Assembly (NCBI RefSeq): GCF_042677005.1
Contig: NZ_JBHTIF010000001.1
Coordinates: 620,001-684,000, forward strand
Direction of reading: 5' to 3'
Source: Lysobacter_I brunescens
GTDB taxonomy: Bacteria > Pseudomonadota > Gammaproteobacteria > Xanthomonadales > Xanthomonadaceae
Length of the DNA stretch: 64,000 nt
The notes below the pieces were generated by a model, which searched no databases, had not been told where the DNA came from, and saw nothing but the letters and a program-made list of their open reading frames with translations. Both the position numbers and the translations under genes were made by a program. Position 1 is the first letter of the stretch, and every line of letters begins with the position of its first letter. Shown here in pieces: positions 9,648-19,030 of this stretch.

Positions 9648-11987
9648 TCAGCTGCGATAGAACCGATCCAGCGCCTGCTCGGCTTCGCCACGCTCGTGCT
9701 GGCTGGCCATCGCGCGGGTGGCGGCGCGGTAGCGTTCGATCAGCGCGGGATCGTTCGGCATGACACGCGCCAGCGCTTCGAGCACCTCGCCGCGCTCGAA
9801 ATCGCTCGCCATCTTCGCGACGCTGTCGATCACGGCACCACTGCGCGCGGCATCGGGCGCACCCGCGCCGATGAGGGCGATCAGCGCCTCGCGGCGTTCG
9901 AAATCGCTGGCCATCGCGTCGACGGCGGCGAAGTAATCGGCGTCGGAACGCATCGCGGTCGATTTCACCGCCGACACGAGCACCGCACGCGCCTCGAAGT
10001 CGCTGGCCATGCCGTGCATCGAGCCCAGCGCCAGCGCGACAGCAGCCGTACGCGGCTGGCCGTGTTCGATCAATGCCTGCAGCGCGCGGCGACGCTCGAA
10101 GTCGCTGCCGGAGCCGATCAGGGCAGTACGCCACGCCGCGGCGTTGTCGCCATCGACCGGAAGTTTCTCCGCAGCGGCGCTGAGCCACTCGGCGCGCTCG
10201 AAGTCCGAGGCGATGCCGTTCGCTGCCGCCAGCAGGGCAGCCTGGTTGGCCGGCGCGATCCGCGCCTGGTCCAGGAGGGCGAGCATGGCCCGACGCTTCT
10301 CGTGATCCGAGTCGATCTTCGTCGCGACCGCAATGACGGCGGCCATGTCCGCATCGCCCAGGGCAACCGCGCCGGAGAGCTTCGCGAGGTACGTCGCGCG
10401 GCCGTAGTCGGTGCGGATCAGCGCGATTTCGCCCAGCACGCGCGGCACGCCGCCGTTCGCGAGCAGGCGCTGGATGCGCGCCTCGGCATCGATGCCGGTC
10501 AGGCGATGGATCTCGGGGATGGCGGTCGCCAGCCACGCTTTCGCGTCGGCATCGAAGGCATGCGCGGCGCCGTTCACGCGATAGTCGCGCTTCAGGCCGT
10601 TCGCGGCGGGAGCGACGGTCAGCTCACGCGTGATGTCGCCACGACGCTGCAGCAGCGTGAAGCTCGCATCCGGCGCCATGCGCGCGATGTCGTCTTCGCG
10701 CGCGGTGAAGTCGACATCGCCGTCCATCCGCAGCCGGAAGCGCTCGCCGGCTTCCGGCAGGTCCGATCGCACCGTGTAGGTGTCGCCGTCGCGACGTATG
10801 GTGACCGACAGGTCGTGGTTGCCGAAAGCGGGCAACGGGCCGGGCCGGGCGATGACCAGCACGCCGGGCAGCGCGATCAATGCGAGCAGGGCGAGGCCTG
10901 CGGCGGTCCAGCGCCAGCGCGCCGGGATCGATGACATCTTCATGTGCGGGGTCTCCAGGAGGTCCTTGACGCGCGACACGATGCCGGCGTCGTGTTCGGC
11001 CATCGCCAACGCCCATCCGGCGCTGCGTGGTGCGTGTGTCGATGCGGCAGCGCGGGCGAGGCATTCCGCCAGGCACTCGGCAAGCGGACGACCGCCACCG
11101 CTGCGTTCGGCAGCGGCGCGATCGCATAGGGTTTCGGCCAGCGATTCGAGGCGGCGCATCGCCAGCCACGCCAGCGGGTGGAAGAACAGCGGCACACAGG
11201 CCAGGCGCTGCAGCGGACGCCACAACGGATCGCGCCTGCGCAGGTGCGCCAGTTCGTGCGCGAGCATCGCGCGCCGCTGGCGCGCATCCAGCCCCTCCAC
11301 CCAGGGCGGCAGCAGGATCGCGCCGGGCAGGACCAGTGGGCTCGCCAGCCCCGGCAGGATACACATCACCGGTTCGCGCACGGTCATCTCGCGGGCCAGC
11401 GTGCGCAGCGCGTCGTGCATCTCCGCGCCGGGCGTCTCGCCTTCGTGCACCAGGCGCTCGCGCAGGCGCAGCACGCCGCGCGATTGCCGGAGGACACGAA
11501 GCGAGAAGATCGCGGCGCCCAGGGCCCACAACAGCAGCAAGGCCACGATCAGCGCATCCGGCACGCGGACCGCGAACGGCGCTGCAGCGACGGGCATGGG
11601 CGCGGCTTCGGTCGTGGCGCGCAACGCAGGCAACGCCTGAGGGACTTCGACATTCGCCGGCGCGGGCACGACAGGCCGTTCGATCGATGCGGCCGAAGGC
11701 AGGGTTTGGGATGCGCGTACGGCCGCGATCGTCTCCTGCCTCTGCGCTGCGGTGATCTCCGGTGTCGCGCGCGGCACGGCCTCGACCGTCACCGATACGA
11801 AGGCCCCGAACAACGCCACGCGCCAGGCCCATTCCGCCCAGGTGGGCTCCTTGAGCCAGCCCAGGCGTTCGATCGCCCAGACCGCCAGCAGCAGCACGGT
11901 GGCATGGACGAGGAAGGTCAGGCCGAGCCCCGCGATCGTCGCGAGCGCGTCGCCGGATCCGGACCAGACGGAGGAGATGAGATTCAT
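9648..11987 (-). CDS. M56 (BlaR1-like) membrane zinc peptidase with C-terminal SDFER repeats
   Basis: 779 residues. The ATG at 11987 is chosen because it overlaps the BlaI stop as ATGA and begins directly with a membrane-type N-terminus (MNLISSVWSG, then LGLTFLVHATVLLLAVWAIE). Several hydrophobic segments fill the first ~300 residues. The M56 zinc motif HELAH is at 244-248, followed by LRRRDPLW and the conserved FFHPLAWLAMRRLE. The C-terminal ~300 residues lack the beta-lactam-binding domain of true BlaR1. Instead they carry seven copies of a short helical motif built on SDFER(R/A)(E/A)xL, spaced roughly 35 residues apart. As in BlaR1/BlaI pairs, it probably senses an envelope signal and inactivates the BlaI-type repressor encoded just upstream. 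What it senses is unknown. Confidence 0.88.
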   Translation of the reverse strand: MNLISSVWSGSGDALATIAGLGLTFLVHATVLLLAVWAIERLGWLKEPTWAEWAWRVALFGAFVSVTVEAVPRATPEITAAQRQETIAAVRASQTLPSAASIERPVVPAPANVEVPQALPALRATTEAAPMPVAAAPFAVRVPDALIVALLLLWALGAAIFSLRVLRQSRGVLRLRERLVHEGETPGAEMHDALRTLAREMTVREPVMCILPGLASPLVLPGAILLPPWVEGLDARQRRAMLAHELAHLRRRDPLWRPLQRLACVPLFFHPLAWLAMRRLESLAETLCDRAAAERSGGGRPLAECLAECLARAAASTHAPRSAGWALAMAEHDAGIVSRVKDLLETPHMKMSSIPARWRWTAAGLALLALIALPGVLVIARPGPLPAFGNHDLSVTIRRDGDTYTVRSDLPEAGERFRLRMDGDVDFTAREDDIARMAPDASFTLLQRRGDITRELTVAPAANGLKRDYRVNGAAHAFDADAKAWLATAIPEIHRLTGIDAEARIQRLLANGGVPRVLGEIALIRTDYGRATYLAKLSGAVALGDADMAAVIAVATKIDSDHEKRRAMLALLDQARIAPANQAALLAAANGIASDFERAEWLSAAAEKLPVDGDNAAAWRTALIGSGSDFERRRALQALIEHGQPRTAAVALALGSMHGMASDFEARAVLVSAVKSTAMRSDADYFAAVDAMASDFERREALIALIGAGAPDAARSGAVIDSVAKMASDFERGEVLEALARVMPNDPALIERYRAATRAMASQHERGEAEQALDRFYRS

Positions 11988-12370
11988 GGCTCGCGCCTCC
12001 CTGCCTCGTCGCGCTCGAGCAGCGCGCGGACCTGCTCCAGATCGCCGCCGGCGACCTCGCGCTCGCTGACCAGATGGGCCAGCAGCGCCTTGGGATCGCC
12101 GCGAAACACCTGCGCGATCAGGCTGGAGACCATGCTGCGCCGGACCTGGTCCTCGCTGATGCAGGGTCGGTAAACCAGCATGCGGCCGTCGCGCCGTGAC
12201 GCCACCACGCCGCGCTTCTCCAGCCGCGTCAGCAGCGTCGCCACCGTGGTATGGGCCAGGTCGCGGTCCGCCAGCGCCGTCGTGACGTCCGCCACGCTCA
12301 GCTCCCCCGCCCGCCACAGCACCCGCATCAGGTCCAGCTGCAGGTCACTCAATACGATGTCTTCGGCCAT
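11984..12370 (-). CDS. BlaI/MecI/CopY-family repressor
   Basis: 128 residues, normal length for the family. A winged-helix DNA-binding domain covers roughly residues 1-75, with LSDLQLDLMRVLW, the recognition-helix region HTTVATLLTRLEKRG and the wing VASRRDGRMLVYRP. The C-terminal part is the dimerisation and cleavage-sensitive region. It is first in a two-gene operon, overlapping the M56 peptidase by four bases. The operator over its own promoter implies autorepression. BlaI is the family name; a role in beta-lactam resistance is not shown, since no beta-lactamase gene is adjacent. Confidence 0.92.
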   Translation of the reverse strand: MAEDIVLSDLQLDLMRVLWRAGELSVADVTTALADRDLAHTTVATLLTRLEKRGVVASRRDGRMLVYRPCISEDQVRRSMVSSLIAQVFRGDPKALLAHLVSEREVAGGDLEQVRALLERDEAGRREP

Positions 12371-12384
12371 GCCGGCACCTCTTC

Positions 12385-12431
12385 TACATCTGTCGTACTA
12401 CAGTTGTAGAGCTTGGTGGCCACGGCGTCAA
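12385..12431 (-). promoter_or_regulatory. BlaI-type operator overlapping the blaI promoter
   Basis: Read on the minus strand, TTGACG (12431-12426) and TACAAC (12408-12403) are separated by 17 bases, a good sigma70 promoter. The -10 lies inside TACTACAGTTGTAGAG (plus strand 12396-12411), which matches the BlaI/MecI/CopY operator form CTACA-N2-TGTAG. A second, degenerate half-site TACATCTGTC starts at 12385, nearer the gene. Repressor bound here would block RNA polymerase directly. Confidence 0.8.
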
Positions 12432-12760
12432 CCGGGCCGGAAGTCATGTCGAACTGGAAGCCGGAAAGTGGCCCGCCCCCAAGCGCGCAGTCCGTGGAAG
12501 GTAGACTATCGCCAATAGATCAATGTTTCGAAGCTCGTGTCTGGGTTGCACTCCAGCAGATCGTGGCGTTCTGGCGCATAGATTTCATAGCAAGGCCGCG
12601 AGCAAAGGAAAATGCGGCCTGTTGCGGAATGCATGGCTAGTCACGTCCGCAGAGAGCGGTCGTCTTCACCGATTAAACATAATTGAAATAAATTAAATCA
12701 AGCACCTGATGATCCCAGGCAACACTCGTCCACTTTTTATAGAACGTTGGCAGGAAGCTA
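12432..12760. other. Intergenic region with a drop in G+C
   Basis: No gene seen. From about 12640 the DNA turns visibly AT-rich (for example aattgaaataaattaaatc near 12681), marking the left side of the low-G+C patch that holds the MORN gene. An AGGA Shine-Dalgarno for that gene is at its right end. Confidence 0.6.
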
Positions 12761-14188
12761 ATGCTTAATAAATTATCGATTCTCTTACTATTCTCAATAC
12801 TGTGTGCAGCAGGGAACGCTTTTGCCCAGACATGCAAAGTCTATGATGACTATATTGCGATGCATTACACCGGCGGATGCGTAAATGGAATCGCCAATGG
12901 ATACGGGACAGCGAAAGGCAATAACGATTACGTCGGCAATTTTCAGAACGGGCTTCCTCACGGGAATGGAACGTATATATGGACGAAGCGCTTGATTTTT
13001 GGCGCTGGGCGGGGAAGAAAAGGCGACCGTTTCGAGGGAATATTTTACGAGGGGCAGCCCAAAGAAGGGGTCTATACTTTTTCTAATGGCGACCGTTATG
13101 AAGGAACCTTCAATATTCGACCGAGCGGGCGACTCAATCTAAGCGAAAATATTTTCGGAGAAGTTCGTAATCGAATGCAGATAGGGAGGTTTACCCCCGC
13201 AACTACTAGCCAAAACAAAGGGAAAGATTATTATTTTGGAGAGTTTAATCCGCCAAACGCTTCGGTACAGCGTCAGGTCGTAGCCCTTAGCGGTTTTTGG
13301 GAGGTTGGCGGCACGGAGGGCTCTGACTACTACAATAGATTTTCTTTGCGGACTGTAGGCGCACGAAATGAGAACGGAGCATATATTGTTCGTGGCTATT
13401 TTGAGAACGATGTGTTGAAGCGGGAATGCAAGAACAAGATCGCCTGCACAGCGCATGAGTGGCTTCCCGACGAAAGGACTGGCTGCACCGTACGGAACTA
13501 CCATGCGTATTCGATACTAGCTGCGCCACAACCGTTGCAGAACGTTACTTGGTCTGGGGCATGTAAGGATGGAAAAGCTGAAGGGCAAGGTGTAGTCCAG
13601 TTCTACTGGGACGGAGAGCCCACCGAAAAATTCGATGGAATCCTTTCCGGTGGAATAATTCAACAAGGCAAGTTTTACTTCAAGAACGGTACAGTCATCA
13701 GGGAAGGGCGCTTCGTCAACGATTTCTTGCATGGCCCAGGAACCATTACGCTGGAGAACGGAGAAGTCATTTCTGCTACGTTTGTGTATGGATCACGTGA
13801 AGGGTTCGTAACAAAAGTCGACCGCTCCGGAAAAATAGTAGAAAGCGGAATCTACAAAAACGGCAAGTTCATTTTGTCGTGCCCAAGCCCTACCGCTTGC
13901 AGCAAACTTCTTGCGCAACAGCGCGCAAGTGAAAGTCAACGTAATCACAATGACCCGCCCGCAACAAGAGGCGGCAGTTCAAGCACGCAGCGGATTTTCA
14001 ATTGTTCATTCTTGTGTAGAGGCTCGCTGTTTGCGACAGGGGGACGTCACTCAATCACCGTGACCGCCCCAGACGAAAGCAGCGCCCGTGACTCCGCTAA
14101 AGGCGAAGCTGAAAAGATTTGTAAGGCCGAGGGGCGACAACGCGACGGTGCTTGGTGGGCGGATATGTCTATTTGTGATCAAAAATAG
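12761..14188 (+). CDS. Exported MORN-repeat protein
   Basis: 475 residues. A clear signal peptide (MLNKLSILLLFSILCAAGNAFA, cut before QTCKV) is followed by MORN-type repeats, recognisable as YVGNFQNGLPHGNGTY, FEGIFYEGQPKEGVYTF, YEGTFN and, in the second half, WSGACKDGKAEGQGVVQFYW and IREGRFVNDFLHGPGTITL. A Ser/Thr-rich linker near residue 400 leads to a C-terminal domain with four Cys (CSFLC, ICKAEG, SICDQ). MORN repeats generally form beta-hairpin scaffolds that bind lipid or protein; the role here is unknown. Base and codon use (many A/T-ending codons) differ sharply from both neighbours, suggesting horizontal acquisition. Start supported by AGGA seven bases upstream and the signal peptide. 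Confidence 0.8.
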   Translation: MLNKLSILLLFSILCAAGNAFAQTCKVYDDYIAMHYTGGCVNGIANGYGTAKGNNDYVGNFQNGLPHGNGTYIWTKRLIFGAGRGRKGDRFEGIFYEGQPKEGVYTFSNGDRYEGTFNIRPSGRLNLSENIFGEVRNRMQIGRFTPATTSQNKGKDYYFGEFNPPNASVQRQVVALSGFWEVGGTEGSDYYNRFSLRTVGARNENGAYIVRGYFENDVLKRECKNKIACTAHEWLPDERTGCTVRNYHAYSILAAPQPLQNVTWSGACKDGKAEGQGVVQFYWDGEPTEKFDGILSGGIIQQGKFYFKNGTVIREGRFVNDFLHGPGTITLENGEVISATFVYGSREGFVTKVDRSGKIVESGIYKNGKFILSCPSPTACSKLLAQQRASESQRNHNDPPATRGGSSSTQRIFNCSFLCRGSLFATGGRHSITVTAPDESSARDSAKGEAEKICKAEGRQRDGAWWADMSICDQK

Positions 14189-14562
14189 CCACTAGCATGA
14201 TCACGTTTCGGATCACGACGAAGTGTCGTTACTAGCTACGAGTCAAAGCTTTTGGATGTCAATTTCAATACTCAGATAGTGAAACTCCCGTGCTGATTTC
14301 GTATCCTGCAGGATAGGCATTGACGTCATAAAACCGCTCTCCCGAGTCCAAGCGTAAATCATTGATCCGCTAGGAAATCGGAAAATCATCGCTTGGATTT
14401 GGCTTTCACCAAGTCCAAGGCGGCAGAGAAAGAGAGAGAGAATTTGGCGAAAAATTGGCCAAAACGCGCGATGTGCCACCCGCGCCAAGTCCAAAGGAAA
14501 TTCGCGGAAATCCTGAAAAATAAGGGGTTTCGCAATGCCACCGAGAGCGGTTTGTTTCGGTG
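14189..14562. other. AT-richer intergenic stretch left of tRNA remnant
   Basis: About 370 bases between the MORN gene and the tRNA fragment, with lower G+C than the chromosome around it. Short open frames exist on both strands, but none has a ribosome site or a recognisable protein. It is probably the decayed edge of an inserted segment. Confidence 0.5.
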
Positions 14563-14626
14563 TGATGGCCCACCAGGATTCGAACCTGGGACCAAGGGAT
14601 TATGAGCCCCCTGCTCTTTGGACCGT
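14563..14626 (-). pseudogene. Truncated tRNA-Ile(CAU) copy (possible attachment-site remnant)
   Basis: 14567-14617 matches 14707-14757 of the intact tRNA at 49 of 51 positions. The match covers the 3' acceptor strand, T arm, variable loop, the whole anticodon arm with CAT, and part of the D arm. The 5' part is lost: an extra TTG interrupts the D loop, and beyond it the acceptor and D-stem partners are absent. CCA is changed to TCA. It cannot fold as a tRNA. Confidence 0.75.
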
Positions 14627-14701
14627 GCCGCACAAAAATCCCGAATTTTGCCGGGCTTCCCGGAACCATCGGACTAATCCGGACAACCCTAGACTGCTTA
14701 G

Positions 14702-14777
14702 TGGTGGGCCCACCAGGATTCGAACCTGGAACCAAGGGATTATGAGTCCCCTGCTCTGACCGTTGAGCTATAGGCCC
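14702..14777 (-). tRNA. ileX: tRNA-Ile2 (anticodon CAU, lysidine-type)
   Basis: Read on the minus strand from 14777, GGGCCTA pairs with TGGGCCC at the 3' end (one G-U), then discriminator A and encoded CCA (14704-14702). The anticodon loop reads ACTCATAAT with anticodon CAT, and the T loop is GGTTCGAATCC. The GGGGACTCATAATCCC anticodon arm is the form of the tRNA-Ile whose C34 is modified to lysidine by TilS to read AUA, rather than of elongator or initiator tRNA-Met. Software may label it tRNA-Met because of the CAU anticodon. Confidence 0.9.
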
Positions 14778-14806
14778 GTCGTGCGGGGACCATTCTAGCC
14801 CAACGA

Positions 14807-14831
14807 AAAAGCCCGCGAGATGCGGGCTTTT
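14807..14831 (-). terminator. rpoD terminator
   Basis: A perfect 10-bp stem, aaaagcccgc (14807-14816) with gcgggctttt (14822-14831) around a 5-base loop, continues on the minus strand into a T run (plus AAAA at 14806-14810). It lies 22 bases past the rpoD stop. Confidence 0.85.
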
Positions 14832-14852
14832 CCGGGGCGGGCTTCGCGAGGA

Positions 14853-16700
<1,848 letters not shown>

Positions 16701-16730
16701 GGGGCGCCACCGTGGGAAAGTGAACCCGTA

Positions 16731-16739
16731 ATTATAACA
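16731..16739 (-). promoter_or_regulatory. Extended -10 promoter of rpoD
   Basis: On the minus strand the sequence reads TGTTATAAT, a perfect TATAAT with an upstream TG. No good -35 is visible at 16-18 bases. Transcription would begin roughly 25 bases before the rpoD ATG. Confidence 0.6.
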
Positions 16740-16928
16740 GCCCCGGGAGGGAAACTGGGCGCCGGAACGGGCAGGAACGGCGCGGGAGGCGTGCGGGCTG
16801 TGCCGCGGGACCTGAAGTGAAGAGACGTGCCTCCAGGACGAAAGGAGGCATCCGGCGCACGATGTGGTGCGCGGACCGGGGCATTGCAAGGGTCCAGTGG
16901 GCGTCGGACCGGGCCGGCGCGCGAAAGT

Positions 16929-17369
16929 TCAGGCACGAAGCAGGAAGGTCACCGGGCCGTCGTTGAGGAGGGATACCTTCATGTCGGCACCGAAACGGCC
17001 CGTTTCCACGGGCGATCGATGCTGTTGCCTGCAATAGTCCACCAATTGAGCGAAGATTCTCTCGGCTTCCGCCGGTGGCGCGGCGGTGCTGAAGCTCGGC
17101 CGCAGGCCAGACCGGGTGTCGGCGGCGAGGGTGAACTGACTGACCAGGAGCAGGCCGCCGCCGGTGTCGGCCAAGGACAGGTTCATCTTGCCGGCCTCGT
17201 CGGAAAACACCCGGTAGCGCAGCAGGCGGTCGCCCAGCTTCGCGACCTGGGCCGCGCCGTCGCCAGGTTCGACGCCGACCAGGGCGAGCAGACCGGGGCC
17301 GATGGCGCCGACGGTCTCACCTTCGACGACGACGCTGGCGTGGGTGACGCGCTGGATGAGGGCGAGCAT
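16929..17369 (-). CDS. dtd: D-aminoacyl-tRNA deacylase
   Basis: 146 residues, the standard length. It hydrolyses D-amino acids (and glycine mis-loaded on tRNA-Ala) from tRNA in the cytoplasm. Start chosen at MLALIQRVTHASV, the conserved N-terminus; an in-frame ATG further upstream adds unconserved sequence. The two family motifs are present: SQFTLAA in the middle, and NDGPVTFLL at the C-terminus, which supplies the cross-subunit Gly-cisPro that excludes L-amino acids. It is monocistronic and divergent from the acyltransferase gene, 123 bases away. Confidence 0.96.
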   Translation of the reverse strand: MLALIQRVTHASVVVEGETVGAIGPGLLALVGVEPGDGAAQVAKLGDRLLRYRVFSDEAGKMNLSLADTGGGLLLVSQFTLAADTRSGLRPSFSTAAPPAEAERIFAQLVDYCRQQHRSPVETGRFGADMKVSLLNDGPVTFLLRA

Positions 17370-17492
17370 GCGGGCGACCGGGCGGAATGCGGGGAGGATG
17401 GGGCAGGCGGCATCGTACACAGGCGCGACCGGGCACCGCATGCATGGCTTCCAGGCCACGGGGCGTCGGCAACCATCGCTTAGACTTCAGGG

Positions 17493-18431
17493 ATGACCGA
17501 AACACTCGCCCGCCTGCTGGCCTTCCTCGTCGGCGCCGTCGCCCGCCTGCCCTGGGCGTGGCTGCGCGCGGGAGCGGACGGCATCGCGGGCGTGATGCGC
17601 CGGCGCGGCACGCGCGAGAGCCGGGTGGCGCTGCGCAACCTCGAACTGGCGTATCCCGGATTGGCTGCGACCGATCGCGACGCGCTGCATCGGGCGATCC
17701 TGCGCACCACCGCGCGGCAGACGCTCGAAACGCTGCGCCTGTGGACCCGGCCGCATGCCGAGAACCTGGGCATGATCCGCGAATCGCACGGCGTCGAGCT
17801 GTTCGACGCCGCCATCGCCGCCGGTCGCGGCGTGATCGTGGCTGCGCCGCACTACGGCAACTGGGAGCTGTTGAACCAGTGGCTGGCCGCGCACACCGAG
17901 CTGGCGATCCTCTACCGCGCGCCGGAGTCGGCGCTGGGAGAAGCCTTCCTGCGCCACGTACGCGCCGACGGCGCGGAACGCGTCGTGCAGATCCGCGCCG
18001 AGGCCGCCGGCATCCGCCAGCTGTTCAAGCGCCTGCGCGACGGCGGCGTGGTCGGCATCCTGCCGGACCAGCAGCCGAAGAAGGGCGACGGCGAGTTCGC
18101 GCCGTTCTTCGGGCGGCCGGCCTACACCATGACCCTGCTGCCACGCCTGGCCGAACGCAGCGGCGCGGCGGTGCTGTTCGCCTACTGCGAGCGCATCGGC
18201 GACCGCAGCTTCGCGCTGCGCATCGAACCGGCGCCGGCGGACATCGCCTCCGCCGACACCGTCGTCGCGACCACGGCGCTGAATGCAGCGGTGGAACGCA
18301 TCGCCCGCCGTGATCCGGCGCAGTACCAGTGGACCTACAAGCGCTACACGCTGCAGCCGTCGATGAACCCGGTCGACAATCCCTATCGCGATCTCGAACG
18401 CCGACGCCATCCCGCCCAGGGCACGCCATGA
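17493..18431 (+). CDS. LpxL/LpxM-family lipid A acyltransferase-like protein
   Basis: 312 residues. The family transfers a fatty acyl chain from acyl-ACP to lipid A precursors at the inner membrane. Seen here: an N-terminal hydrophobic segment (LLAFLVGAVARLPWAWL), the catalytic H(X)4E motif in HYGNWE (His120, Glu125), and the downstream GILPDQQPKKGDGEFAPFFG block typical of LpxL-type enzymes. It heads a three-gene operon, overlapping the next gene as ATGA. Which acyl position it serves cannot be read from sequence. Confidence 0.9.
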   Translation: MTETLARLLAFLVGAVARLPWAWLRAGADGIAGVMRRRGTRESRVALRNLELAYPGLAATDRDALHRAILRTTARQTLETLRLWTRPHAENLGMIRESHGVELFDAAIAAGRGVIVAAPHYGNWELLNQWLAAHTELAILYRAPESALGEAFLRHVRADGAERVVQIRAEAAGIRQLFKRLRDGGVVGILPDQQPKKGDGEFAPFFGRPAYTMTLLPRLAERSGAAVLFAYCERIGDRSFALRIEPAPADIASADTVVATTALNAAVERIARRDPAQYQWTYKRYTLQPSMNPVDNPYRDLERRRHPAQGTP

Positions 18432-19030
18432 CGACCAACGACCCCGCCGCAGACCCCGCCGCCGACCCTGCCGACGCCTCCGTCGGCGCTCCCGATGCCA
18501 TCGATGCGACGGATGCGCGCAGCGCGCCGGCGCCGGCCATGGACACCCCGCTGCCGCTGCGCGAATGGCGGCCACTGCCGGCGCGCGCCTACCGCGTCTT
18601 CCTGATCGTGTCGCTGATCGTCGCGGTGCCGCCGGCCATCGCCGCCACCGTGGTGCTCCATCGCACGGCCGATTCGCTGCTGTGGCTGCAGATCGCTGCG
18701 GTCTGGACGCTCGCGCTGTCGCTCGCGGCGTGGGTCGCGCGGCGACGCTTCCGCTACACGTTCTGGCTGCTCGACGACGCCGGTTTCGCGGTGCGCCGCG
18801 GGCGGATGTGGCAGTGGGAAACCCGCGTGCCGACTTCGCGCGTGCAGCACCTGGACCTCAAGCGCGGGCCGATCGAGCGTGCCCACGGCCTGGCCTCGCT
18901 GGTGCTGCACACCGCCGGCACCCGGCTGAGCGCGGTGAGCATCTCCGGCATGGAGGACGCGGACGCCGAGGCCCTGCGCGACCATTTCAGCCGACAGATC
19001 GACCGGCAGGACGACGATGACCACGCCTGA
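18428..19030 (+). CDS. Bacterial PH-domain membrane protein (YdbS-like)
   Basis: 200 residues. A low-complexity, Asp/Ala/Pro-rich N-terminal ~50 residues precede two hydrophobic helices (VFLIVSLIVAVPPAIAATVV and LWLQIAAVWTLALSLAAWVA) and a C-terminal bacterial PH (bPH2) fold with FWLLDDAGFAVRRGRMWQWE and the VPTSRVQHLDLKRGPIER hallmark. YdbS/YdbT-type pairs sit in the inner membrane; their role is poorly known. Its start overlaps the preceding stop by four bases, and its 3' end overlaps the next gene by 14 bases, so the three are co-translated. Confidence 0.88.
   Translation: MTTNDPAADPAADPADASVGAPDAIDATDARSAPAPAMDTPLPLREWRPLPARAYRVFLIVSLIVAVPPAIAATVVLHRTADSLLWLQIAAVWTLALSLAAWVARRRFRYTFWLLDDAGFAVRRGRMWQWETRVPTSRVQHLDLKRGPIERAHGLASLVLHTAGTRLSAVSISGMEDADAEALRDHFSRQIDRQDDDDHA

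Noticed and set aside
9648..12370. A beta-lactam resistance operon
   Set aside because: The sensor lacks a penicillin-binding domain and there is no beta-lactamase gene next to it; only the regulatory pair is recognisable.
12761..14188. Prophage or transposon carrying the MORN gene
   Set aside because: No integrase, transposase, terminal inverted repeat or phage gene is visible in the patch; only composition and the tRNA fragment hint at transfer.
14386..14735. Short frames giving MVPGSNPGGP-like peptides
   Set aside because: These are translations of tRNA T-arm and anticodon-arm sequence, a well-known annotation artefact.
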